DNA from: Candidatus Magasanikiibacteriota bacterium
GTDB lineage: Bacteria > Patescibacteriota > Patescibacteriia > Magasanikbacterales > GWA2-37-8
NCBI GenBank assembly: GCA_016189025.1
Contig: JACPGS010000024.1
Location: 1-47,829 of the forward strand
Length of the DNA stretch: 47,829 nucleotides
Reading direction: 5' to 3'
Shown here: piece after piece, positions 28,632-35,818 of the stretch
Layout of the letters: each line of letters starts with the position of its first letter
Position numbering within the stretch: position 1 is the first letter of the stretch
Translations under genes and position numbers: made by a program
Notes under the pieces: model-generated
The model's input: only the letters and a program-made list of their open reading frames with translations
Told to the model about the DNA's origin: nothing
The model's database searches: none

Positions 28632-29030
28632 ATGCACACCAAACTAAAAGGCGACATCGGAGAATTAGTAGTTGCTGTTAAACTTTTGCAAGATGGTTGG
28701 CACGTCGCTTTTCCGTATGGAGAAAATTTAAAGTATGATTTGGTTGTTGAAAAGCAAGGCATCATGAAACGGGTTCAGGTAAAATCCGTATTCCCTAAAA
28801 ACGGAGTTTTACATGTTAATTGTCGGTCTTCAAACAATTGGTCCGTTATTCATTACCAACCAGAAGATTTTGAAATATTAGCGACAGTTGATTTAGAATC
28901 AAAAGAAGTGTATTTTATCCCATCTAAGCAAATCAGTAAAACATTGATTGACTTGAGATTAATACCTACGAAGAATAAACAGAAAAGTAAAATTAATTAC
29001 GCTGAAGATTTTAAAACAATGCCGTTGTAG
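28632..29030 (+). CDS. PD-(D/E)XK endonuclease (homing-endonuclease-like, PDDEXK_5/I-Ssp6803I-like)
   Basis: KGDIGELVVAVKLLQDGWHVAFPYGENLKYDLVVEKQGIMKRVQVKS; D-x(n)-QxK motif. Confidence 0.7.
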   Translation: MHTKLKGDIGELVVAVKLLQDGWHVAFPYGENLKYDLVVEKQGIMKRVQVKSVFPKNGVLHVNCRSSNNWSVIHYQPEDFEILATVDLESKEVYFIPSKQISKTLIDLRLIPTKNKQKSKINYAEDFKTMPL

Positions 29031-29093
29031 CTCAGCTGGTAGAGCAACGCCATGGTAAGGCGTAGGTCTCGGGTTCAATTCCCGACAACGGCT
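29021..29093 (+). tRNA. tRNA-Thr(GGT)
   Basis: GCCGTTG/CAACGGC acceptor; ATGGTAA anticodon loop. Confidence 0.93.
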
Positions 29094-29149
29094 CGGAGCC
29101 GGTAACGGCGCGGGTCGTACCGCGGTTAAAAATTTTGATAATTATCTTT

Positions 29150-29305
29150 ATGTCCCAAGACAACCTGATCAAACTGGAATGCGGCGCGTGCCAGCAGATT
29201 AACTATTTTTCGCGCAAGAACAAAAAGACCAGCAAAGAGCGGCTGACGCTTGCCAAATACTGCCGCCACTGCCGCAAGCATACGTCGCATAAAGAAACTA
29301 AATGA
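29150..29305 (+). CDS. rpmG: 50S ribosomal protein L33
   Basis: manual translation [51 protein letters not shown]. Confidence 0.88.
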   Translation: MSQDNLIKLECGACQQINYFSRKNKKTSKERLTLAKYCRHCRKHTSHKETK

Positions 29306-29306
29306 T

Positions 29307-30227
29307 ATGCGCCATTTGCTGACCGCCCTGTATCGCAGCTGCTACGATTTAGGGTGGCTGAAAGCCGAAGGGAAACGCCCGGGCCGCGCCTGGGGATATT
29401 TTTTTTGGCTGACTTTGCTCATCGTGCTGGTGACCATCGTGCCGGCCGTTGTCAGTCTGCCGCGGGTGGTGGCCGAGGTGGAGCGCGGCATTACCACCGA
29501 GGTGCCCGATTTTACCGCCCGCGTTAAAGACGGCCGGCTGTCGGTAACCGAGCTGCCCCAGCCTTTTATCCGTTCCGAAGCGCTGCAGGGCAAACGCGTA
29601 GTGGTAGTGGTAGATACGGTAACCACCACGCCGCTCGCGCTCACTAATTATTTTGCCCCTGACGCGGAAGGGCTGGGAGTATTGATTACCGCCGAGCGGG
29701 TGGAAGCGCGGCAACGCGACGGCAGCCGCGAGCAGACGCGGGTGCAGTACTGGCGCGAGGCGCCGGAGTTCAGCGTCAGCAAGCAGAATATTTTGGGGTG
29801 GATTGCCCGCTACCGCGGCGCGGCGGTGTGGCTGGTAGGCGCCCTGCTGGTGGCCGTGATGTATCTCGCCATTGCCATCGGCAAACTGGTTACCCTGTTG
29901 CTGGTAAGTTTGCTTTCCTGGGGCATCGGTAAAATTGCCCGCCGTCCGGCCCGCTTCGGCGCGGTTTTTACCACCGGCCTCTACGCCCTGACTCTACCGG
30001 CTATTATCGCTTTAGTCGCTCCCTTCCTCGGCCTGCGCCTACCTTACCTCCACTTTATTGCCCTCCTGGCCTTTATGCTGGCGGTGGTGCTGACTAAAGA
30101 TGATAAAGCGCCAGCTGCTGTTGCCGAAATGACTCCATCTTCGCCGTCAGCTAGCGGCACGCCCCCTCCCTCATTCAGCAATTCCTTACCGCCTTCCCCA
30201 CCGCCTCCTGCTTCCGGTATCAATTAG
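29307..30227 (+). CDS. DUF1189-like membrane protein
   Basis: MRHLLTALYRSCYDLGWLKAEG..; four hydrophobic segments; start chosen after rpmG stop. Confidence 0.6.
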   Translation: MRHLLTALYRSCYDLGWLKAEGKRPGRAWGYFFWLTLLIVLVTIVPAVVSLPRVVAEVERGITTEVPDFTARVKDGRLSVTELPQPFIRSEALQGKRVVVVVDTVTTTPLALTNYFAPDAEGLGVLITAERVEARQRDGSREQTRVQYWREAPEFSVSKQNILGWIARYRGAAVWLVGALLVAVMYLAIAIGKLVTLLLVSLLSWGIGKIARRPARFGAVFTTGLYALTLPAIIALVAPFLGLRLPYLHFIALLAFMLAVVLTKDDKAPAAVAEMTPSSPSASGTPPPSFSNSLPPSPPPPASGIN

Positions 30228-30288
30228 GCTTGATTTTTTCTCCGTTTTCCCGTATTATTACCCTCCAGACGGAGGGTATTCCAATTAC

Positions 30289-30359
30289 GGGCGCGTCGTA
30301 TAATGGTAGTACTACGGTCTCCAAAACCGTATGCGTAGGTTCGATTCCTACCGCGCCTG
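30289..30359 (+). tRNA. tRNA-Trp(CCA)
   Basis: GGGCGCG/CGCGCCT acceptor, CTCCAAA anticodon loop. Confidence 0.93.
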
Positions 30360-30366
30360 CAACGCA

Positions 30367-30396
30367 AAACCAGGTTGCCCTCGGCCTGGTTTTTTG
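30367..30396 (+). terminator. tRNA-Trp terminator, copy 1 of a repeated terminator
   Basis: AACCAGGTTGCCCTCGGCCTGGTTTTTTGTT. Confidence 0.9.
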
Positions 30397-30437
30397 TTTA
30401 GACCAGATTCCTTTAGTCCTAAGGTGGCCGACAGCGG

Positions 30438-30466
30438 TTGACAGTAGTGGTCATGTTAGATATAGT
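30438..30466 (+). promoter_or_regulatory. sigma70-type promoter for the mntA-hepT-like operon
   Basis: TTGACA - 17 nt - TATAGT. Confidence 0.8.
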
Positions 30467-30484
30467 AAAGATATCAGTTTTGTT

Positions 30485-30910
30485 ATGGCCATCGCTATTC
30501 CCCAAAAAATACAACAGGAGTTAGTTGACCTCGGCGTAGTGGCGCTGTACTTGTTTGGTTCGCGTGCCCAGGGGGTGGCCGGGCCTTTGGCCGACTATGA
30601 TTTTGGCGTTTTGCTTGACGATCCGCTACGGGTACAGCGCAGCTCGTTTGAGCTGTACGGCAAGTTGTATGAGATATTGTCCAAGGTGACGCATCCGGAA
30701 ACACTAGAGGCGGATGTGATTGATATCGTATTCTTAGACAGTCCGCGCGTTTCTCTTGAGCTTAAATTTAATATTATCCGTCACGGCCGCGTTCTCTTTG
30801 ACAGTAATCCGCGGCGTCGGGTGGACGCGGAGGAGCGCATTATGGAAGCATATTGTGATTTTCGTCCGCTCTTGAAGATGTTTGACCAGGCAGTTTTAGC
30901 CCGTCTGTAA
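30485..30910 (+). CDS. mntA: MNT-domain nucleotidyltransferase antitoxin (MntA-like)
   Basis: GSRAQGVAGPLADYD = GSX10DXD motif; upstream of HEPN gene. Confidence 0.88.
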   Translation: MAIAIPQKIQQELVDLGVVALYLFGSRAQGVAGPLADYDFGVLLDDPLRVQRSSFELYGKLYEILSKVTHPETLEADVIDIVFLDSPRVSLELKFNIIRHGRVLFDSNPRRRVDAEERIMEAYCDFRPLLKMFDQAVLARL

Positions 30911-30917
30911 GCCAAAT

Positions 30918-31379
30918 ATGCCAATCCTTCCTCTCTTGCGTGAAGCAGTCATTCCCCGCCTGGATGGCATACTCAAGGATATTAAGAAGCTGCGCGAACT
31001 GCACCGGCGCGGTCCGGAGGAATTTGTAAAAAAAGAAGACACCTTTGCGCTAGCCCAGCACCATCTGCGGCTTGCTTTAGAGGGAGTATTTCATATCGGA
31101 GCGCACGTGCTGTCGCGACTGGAAGGAGGCCGCGCTCGCGAATATGCGGAACTGGCGGTACGCTTAGGCGAACTGGGCGTCGTTCCCAAAGAATTTGCCG
31201 AAAGTAAACTGGTGCCGATGGCCAAAATGCGCAATCTGTTGACTCATTTTTATGCGGAAGTGGAGGCCGGGCGCCTGTATGATGTTTTAGCGAAGGACAT
31301 TGATGATATTGAAATATTTTTGCAGGCGATCAAGCATTTATTTGAGCACCCCGATCGCTTGGGATTGGCGGTAGAGTAA
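30918..31379 (+). CDS. hepT: HEPN-domain (DUF86-like) toxin (HepT-like)
   Basis: RNLLTHFY = RX4HXY motif; 7 nt after MNT gene. Confidence 0.88.
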   Translation: MPILPLLREAVIPRLDGILKDIKKLRELHRRGPEEFVKKEDTFALAQHHLRLALEGVFHIGAHVLSRLEGGRAREYAELAVRLGELGVVPKEFAESKLVPMAKMRNLLTHFYAEVEAGRLYDVLAKDIDDIEIFLQAIKHLFEHPDRLGLAVE

Positions 31380-31396
31380 ACCCCGCACTACTTGCT

Positions 31397-31433
31397 AACC
31401 AGGTTGCCCCCGGCCTGGTTTTTTGTTATGCTT
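31397..31433 (+). terminator. repeated terminator copy 2
   Basis: AACCAGGTTGCCCCCGGCCTGGTTTTTTGTTATGCT. Confidence 0.9.
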
Positions 31434-31441
31434 AGGGCGTT

Positions 31442-32155
31442 ATGCATGAAGAAGAAATTCACCAAGCCGCTATAGAATTTGCCAGGCGAAATAAAAAGCG
31501 CATTGCCCAAGAATTAACTAATCCGGCAATATATATGCCGGATGGAATCCCGATTTCAGTTTTTATGGCCGGGTCGCCGGGCGCGGGGAAGACGGAATTT
31601 TCTAAAGTGCTCATTGGCATTTTGGAGAAAAGCAGAGACCATCGCATTATTCGCATTGATGGTGACGAGATTAGAGGCTTGATTCCCGGTTATACAGGTG
31701 ATAATTCGCATTTGTTTCAAAGCGCCGTATCGCTCATAGTGGAAAAAATTCATGATTGCGTTTTGGAACAACGGCAAACTTTTGTACTCGACGGCACCTT
31801 TGCCAAATATGATAAAGCTGCCGATAATATCCGGCGTTCACTTGGTAAAGGTCGCAAGGTGTTTATTTTTTATCTCTACCAAAAGCCAGAAATTGCTTGG
31901 AAATTCACTGAAGCGCGCGAAGAAGCTGAAGGGAGACATATCCCCAAGGAAGCGTTTATTGAGCAATTCTTTGGTGCCATTGATACAGTTAGGGAAACCA
32001 GGAAAGAGTTTAGTACGGATGTCGTTATATTTTTTGTAAAGAAAGATTTTATGCAGAATACCGTTGAATTGGTTGAAATAGAGCCAAACGGCAGGGGGCT
32101 TGACGATTATTTGGAGGCGGATTATACTAAAGAAAGATTAGAGAATATTCTATGA
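31442..32155 (+). CDS. zeta-toxin-like P-loop kinase
   Basis: VFMAGSPGAGKTEFSK Walker A, RIDGDEIRGLIPGY, TFVLDGTFAKY. Confidence 0.85.
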   Translation: MHEEEIHQAAIEFARRNKKRIAQELTNPAIYMPDGIPISVFMAGSPGAGKTEFSKVLIGILEKSRDHRIIRIDGDEIRGLIPGYTGDNSHLFQSAVSLIVEKIHDCVLEQRQTFVLDGTFAKYDKAADNIRRSLGKGRKVFIFYLYQKPEIAWKFTEAREEAEGRHIPKEAFIEQFFGAIDTVRETRKEFSTDVVIFFVKKDFMQNTVELVEIEPNGRGLDDYLEADYTKERLENIL

Positions 32156-32340
32156 GGAAGCTACTACAAATTTTTAGAAAACGTCCGGTTACAGCACAAA
32201 CTAGTCATTTTTCTGATTTCTTTTTGCATGCTTCTGATGAGCAAAAAAGGAAAGTTTTTACCGAAGCTGCCAAGCGCGCCAACGAAGAGCAAATGGAAGT
32301 GTTTAAAAAACTGCATTTGAAGCTAGAAACGAACGGATAA
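32152..32340 (+). CDS. small partner protein (62 aa) overlapping the zeta-like kinase by 4 nt
   Basis: ATGA overlap; MRKLLQIFRKRPVTAQTSHFSDFFLHASDEQKRKVFTEAAKRANEEQMEVFKKLHLKLETNG. Confidence 0.65.
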   Translation: MRKLLQIFRKRPVTAQTSHFSDFFLHASDEQKRKVFTEAAKRANEEQMEVFKKLHLKLETNG

Positions 32341-32356
32341 ATTTTGCTGTATTTTA

Positions 32357-32393
32357 AACCAGGTTGCCCCCGGCCTGGTTTTTTGTTATGCTG
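32357..32393 (+). terminator. repeated terminator copy 3
   Basis: same 36-nt string as copy 2. Confidence 0.9.
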
Positions 32394-32442
32394 GCAGCAG
32401 CCGCGATGTTAAGAGTCAAGCAAAACTTACCAGAAATAATCT

Positions 32443-33549
32443 ATGCCCGAGCCAAGTCCTTATCTTGAATCTGCCGCCAGAGACAAAGAAAAATATAAAT
32501 ACGTAACCAATCCCAATTCCTTTCGCGCGGAAGATGTTTTCCGTGCTCGTTTTGTGGAGGTTGAAAAAGCAGTGAAAAATAATCCGGAAAAGCGCGGCGT
32601 GGCCACGGCAATTCTCGCCGCCTGTTATCTGGCATTTGGGTCGGAACGAGTTGACCTCAAAAGATTAGGGCCGGATGCGCTGCCTCCCCGTTTGAATGGT
32701 TATTTGGTAGCATATAATGACGAGGTTGATATTGCGGAAAAAATTAAGGACACCGACCCGGAAGTGTATCAGCTGATTATGAATCACGTTAAAAAATATC
32801 AGGAAAAATTTGAGCAGTATTTTGAGCCGACCGGCGATGCCGAAGAAGACGGGCGCCGGCAAAAATTTAAAAAGTTTTATGATGTGGCATTTAAAGAAGT
32901 TGACGCGACAGAACGCGAGCTTTTTACCGTTAAAAAGCCAGAGGGAGCAGGTGCTGCGGACAATGATATTCTGGCCGGGGAAATTGAGCGTATCCAAAAA
33001 GGACGAGAGCTGGTAAATGCCATAGAAATACTGATGAATATTCGCGCTTGCGTAGAAGAAGATATTTTTTCCGATCGGGGGATTGATGAGGCGGGCGCGC
33101 GGGATATTGCCGGATTGGCGCAAAAATACGATTGGTTGATTAATTCTGATTACGAGGATAAAGAGCTGACAGAAGATGAGAGAAAAGCGCGGATGCTGTT
33201 TTTTGCTACGATGTCTAATCAAGCGGCATTAGACGAAATAGATTTTCAGGAAGACCGTTGCTTTGAGATTTGGAAGAAAATGACTTACCTGACGGAAGTA
33301 AAAAAGGTGCCGCCTAAAGAAGCGGCACGAATTGTTCAAGAAGACGCGGCGCGCTATGCTGCGCTCGCCGCTAAATCTGGCATGTCGCCGGTGCCATTGT
33401 GGTTTGCCAATAAAGGTGCCCGTGCTCTTTCGCACGTCAAAAATATATGGCGCGGTTTTATTGCCGGCCGCGCCGAGCGCCACGGCCATATCCGGGAAAA
33501 GGCGGTGGCGATGCTTCAGAAAAAGCACCCAGGAAAGTATAAAATGTAA
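32443..33549 (+). CDS. orphan helical hypothetical protein (368 aa)
   Basis: ORF; no family recognised; 3 nt before next gene. Confidence 0.6.
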   Translation: MPEPSPYLESAARDKEKYKYVTNPNSFRAEDVFRARFVEVEKAVKNNPEKRGVATAILAACYLAFGSERVDLKRLGPDALPPRLNGYLVAYNDEVDIAEKIKDTDPEVYQLIMNHVKKYQEKFEQYFEPTGDAEEDGRRQKFKKFYDVAFKEVDATERELFTVKKPEGAGAADNDILAGEIERIQKGRELVNAIEILMNIRACVEEDIFSDRGIDEAGARDIAGLAQKYDWLINSDYEDKELTEDERKARMLFFATMSNQAALDEIDFQEDRCFEIWKKMTYLTEVKKVPPKEAARIVQEDAARYAALAAKSGMSPVPLWFANKGARALSHVKNIWRGFIAGRAERHGHIREKAVAMLQKKHPGKYKM

Positions 33550-33552
33550 GCT

Positions 33553-34110
33553 ATGATTAGAAAAAAATTATCTCCTGATCAAATAATTACCCTCAACGAT
33601 TATCCACTGCACAGCGAGCAGGTTTTGAAGTTGTATCATCGGATGTTTTGGCAAGGAGCAGACGGCCTGGTTCCGCCGTGTCCGGTTGTCCATAAATCCT
33701 CCGGCTCGCTATTTATCCGGGGGCGGGGGAAGAAGATAGAGGAGTACAATAAATTGCTAGCAAAATTTTTCCAGTCGCACCCCAAGGCCGAGTATTTTAT
33801 AGTTGACGGAAGCCATAAAACTACGGCGGCGGCTTTATGCGGTAAGCGTATCACGGTAATGGTATTTCAATCGGCAACCGATATACAGGAAGCCAGGCGG
33901 CTGGTAAAAAAAGGAAAAATTTTTAGTCTAACGGCGGGCGGCAATTCTATCCCCGAAGTAGTCAGGACCTTGCGGCAACATTTTTTCAAAACCAGGCGCT
34001 TTGAGACCGTCGCCGAGAAAACTACGCGGCTGGTGAAGGAAAAGAAGGTGCCGAGATATATGATTGGGGTTTATAAGAAATCATCTCCAGTATTTGACAA
34101 GCCAGCCTGA
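33553..34110 (+). CDS. ParB/sulfiredoxin-like domain protein
   Basis: YFIVDGSHKTTAAALCGKRITVMVF resembles ParB-type DGxHR..A motif. Confidence 0.6.
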   Translation: MIRKKLSPDQIITLNDYPLHSEQVLKLYHRMFWQGADGLVPPCPVVHKSSGSLFIRGRGKKIEEYNKLLAKFFQSHPKAEYFIVDGSHKTTAAALCGKRITVMVFQSATDIQEARRLVKKGKIFSLTAGGNSIPEVVRTLRQHFFKTRRFETVAEKTTRLVKEKKVPRYMIGVYKKSSPVFDKPA

Positions 34111-34122
34111 TTTTGGTATAGT
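34094..34122 (+). promoter_or_regulatory. sigma70-type promoter for csp
   Basis: TTGACA - 17 nt - TATAGT; -35 within the end of the preceding gene. Confidence 0.75.
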
Positions 34123-34206
34123 ATACCCCGCAAATATATTTGCTGTAGAAACGTAGTCGGGTTTCTTCCCAGTTAATTTTTGCTTCTATTCACTCACTTT
34201 TGTCCT

Positions 34207-34407
34207 ATGAAAGGCACTATTAAACGCTTGGTAGCCGAGAAAAACTTCGGTTTCATCGGGCCGGAAGACGGCAGTCAGGATATTTTTTTCCATGCCACCG
34301 GCCTGCAGGGCGTAGAGTTCCGGGAGCTTAACGTCGGCGATGTGGTAACCTTTGAGGTGGAACAATCCGAAAAAGGTCCGCGCGCCGCGAAAGTTGCCCG
34401 CGGTTAA
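34207..34407 (+). CDS. cold shock domain protein
   Basis: MKGTIKRLVAEKNFGFIGPEDGSQDIFFHATGLQG. Confidence 0.93.
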   Translation: MKGTIKRLVAEKNFGFIGPEDGSQDIFFHATGLQGVEFRELNVGDVVTFEVEQSEKGPRAAKVARG

Positions 34408-34499
34408 AAGCGCTGAAAATCAAAAACAATCCGCCGCCAGCGGGTTGTTTTGTTTGTAGCATAGACAAAAGCGCGGCAGTAGATTAGACTAATGAGCAT

Positions 34500-35804
34500 A
34501 TGACCCAACCCAAATTACCATCAGCGGCAAGTTTTGACACCCTGGGCATTGCCCCTAAGCTCCTCGCGATTTTAGCGGAGCAGCGTTACCGCGCGCCGAC
34601 CCCGATTCAGCACCAGGCCATTCCGCCGGCGCTGGAAGGGAAAGATTTAATCGGCATTGCCCAAACCGGAACCGGCAAAACCCTGGCGTTCGGCGTTCCC
34701 CTTATTCAGCGGCTAGCGCAAATTGGCGGCCAGGGGCTGATAATGCTGCCGACCCGCGAGTTGGCCCTCCAGGTAGAGGAAATGCTGCAGCGCATTGGCC
34801 GGCCGCTCGGCCTGAAGACCGCGGTACTGATCGGCGGCGCTCCGATGCACCGGCAGATTCAGGCGCTGCGCCACACCCCGCACGTCTTGGTGGCAACACC
34901 GGGCCGCCTGGCGGACCACCTGCAGCAAAAAACCGTTTCTCTGCAGCAGGTAAAAGTGGTGGTGCTGGACGAAGCGGACCGAATGCTGGACATTGGATTT
35001 CTCCCGCAAATCAAGCAGATTCTGAATGTTACCCCCCGCGAGCGGCAAACGATGCTGTTTTCGGCAACCATGCCGGCCGAAATTGCCCAGTTAGCCGGCA
35101 GATATATGCGCCTGCCGCTGCGGGTAGAAGTGGCGCCGGCCGGCACCGCCGCGGCCCAGGTGGAGCACGAAGTATTTATGATTGGCAAAGACGCCAAGCT
35201 GCAATTGCTGGAAAAACTACTGGCCGAATACCCGGGGACGATTCTGGTGTTCTCTCGCACCAAGCACGGCGCCAAAAAAATTACCGCGGCGGTGCGCCGC
35301 CTGGGGCACAGCGCGGCGGAGCTGCATTCCAACCGTTCGCTCTCCCAGCGCCGCGCCGCGCTGGACGGCTTCAAATCCGGAGTTTATCGCGTGCTGGTGG
35401 CTACCGACATTGCCGCCCGCGGCATTGACGTGGTCGGCATTTCTCTCGTCATCAATTATGACTTGCCGGATAACTCCGAGGATTACGTTCATCGCATCGG
35501 CCGCACCGGACGCGCTGGCCTTACCGGCAAGGCAATATCGTTTGCCACGCCGGATCAGCGCGGCGACCTTAAAAGCATTGAGCGGCTGATTCGCAAAACC
35601 CTGCCCATTCTGGCGCTGCCGGTATTGCCGCCGCGTTGTTCCCCGCCCCCGGCAGCCTTCAGCGATCAAGCATTCCGCGGGCGCTCGCCGGCCCCTCGGC
35701 ATTCTCGCTGGGGCGGGCGCTCGGGTGGTTTCCCGCGCTCCCGGCCCCGGCGTTCGTCCGGAGGCGGCGGCAGAGGGTGGGGTGGCCGCGGGCGGCGGCG
35801 CTGA
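34500..35804 (+). CDS. DEAD-box RNA helicase (RhlE-like)
   Basis: AQTGTGKT, DEAD, SAT, HRIGRTGR; RGG-like tail. Confidence 0.95.
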   Translation: MTQPKLPSAASFDTLGIAPKLLAILAEQRYRAPTPIQHQAIPPALEGKDLIGIAQTGTGKTLAFGVPLIQRLAQIGGQGLIMLPTRELALQVEEMLQRIGRPLGLKTAVLIGGAPMHRQIQALRHTPHVLVATPGRLADHLQQKTVSLQQVKVVVLDEADRMLDIGFLPQIKQILNVTPRERQTMLFSATMPAEIAQLAGRYMRLPLRVEVAPAGTAAAQVEHEVFMIGKDAKLQLLEKLLAEYPGTILVFSRTKHGAKKITAAVRRLGHSAAELHSNRSLSQRRAALDGFKSGVYRVLVATDIAARGIDVVGISLVINYDLPDNSEDYVHRIGRTGRAGLTGKAISFATPDQRGDLKSIERLIRKTLPILALPVLPPRCSPPPAAFSDQAFRGRSPAPRHSRWGGRSGGFPRSRPRRSSGGGGRGWGGRGRRR

Positions 35805-35818
35805 CCCGAGATATTGAT

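Noticed and set aside
30230-30484. N-terminal extension of the MntA-like ORF
   Set aside because: Overlaps tRNA-Trp and its terminator; the MAIAIPQ start at 30485 follows a good promoter.
30361-32400. Three similar terminators considered as a CRISPR-like array
   Set aside because: About 1-kb spacing with coding modules between; hairpin plus U-tract; not an array.
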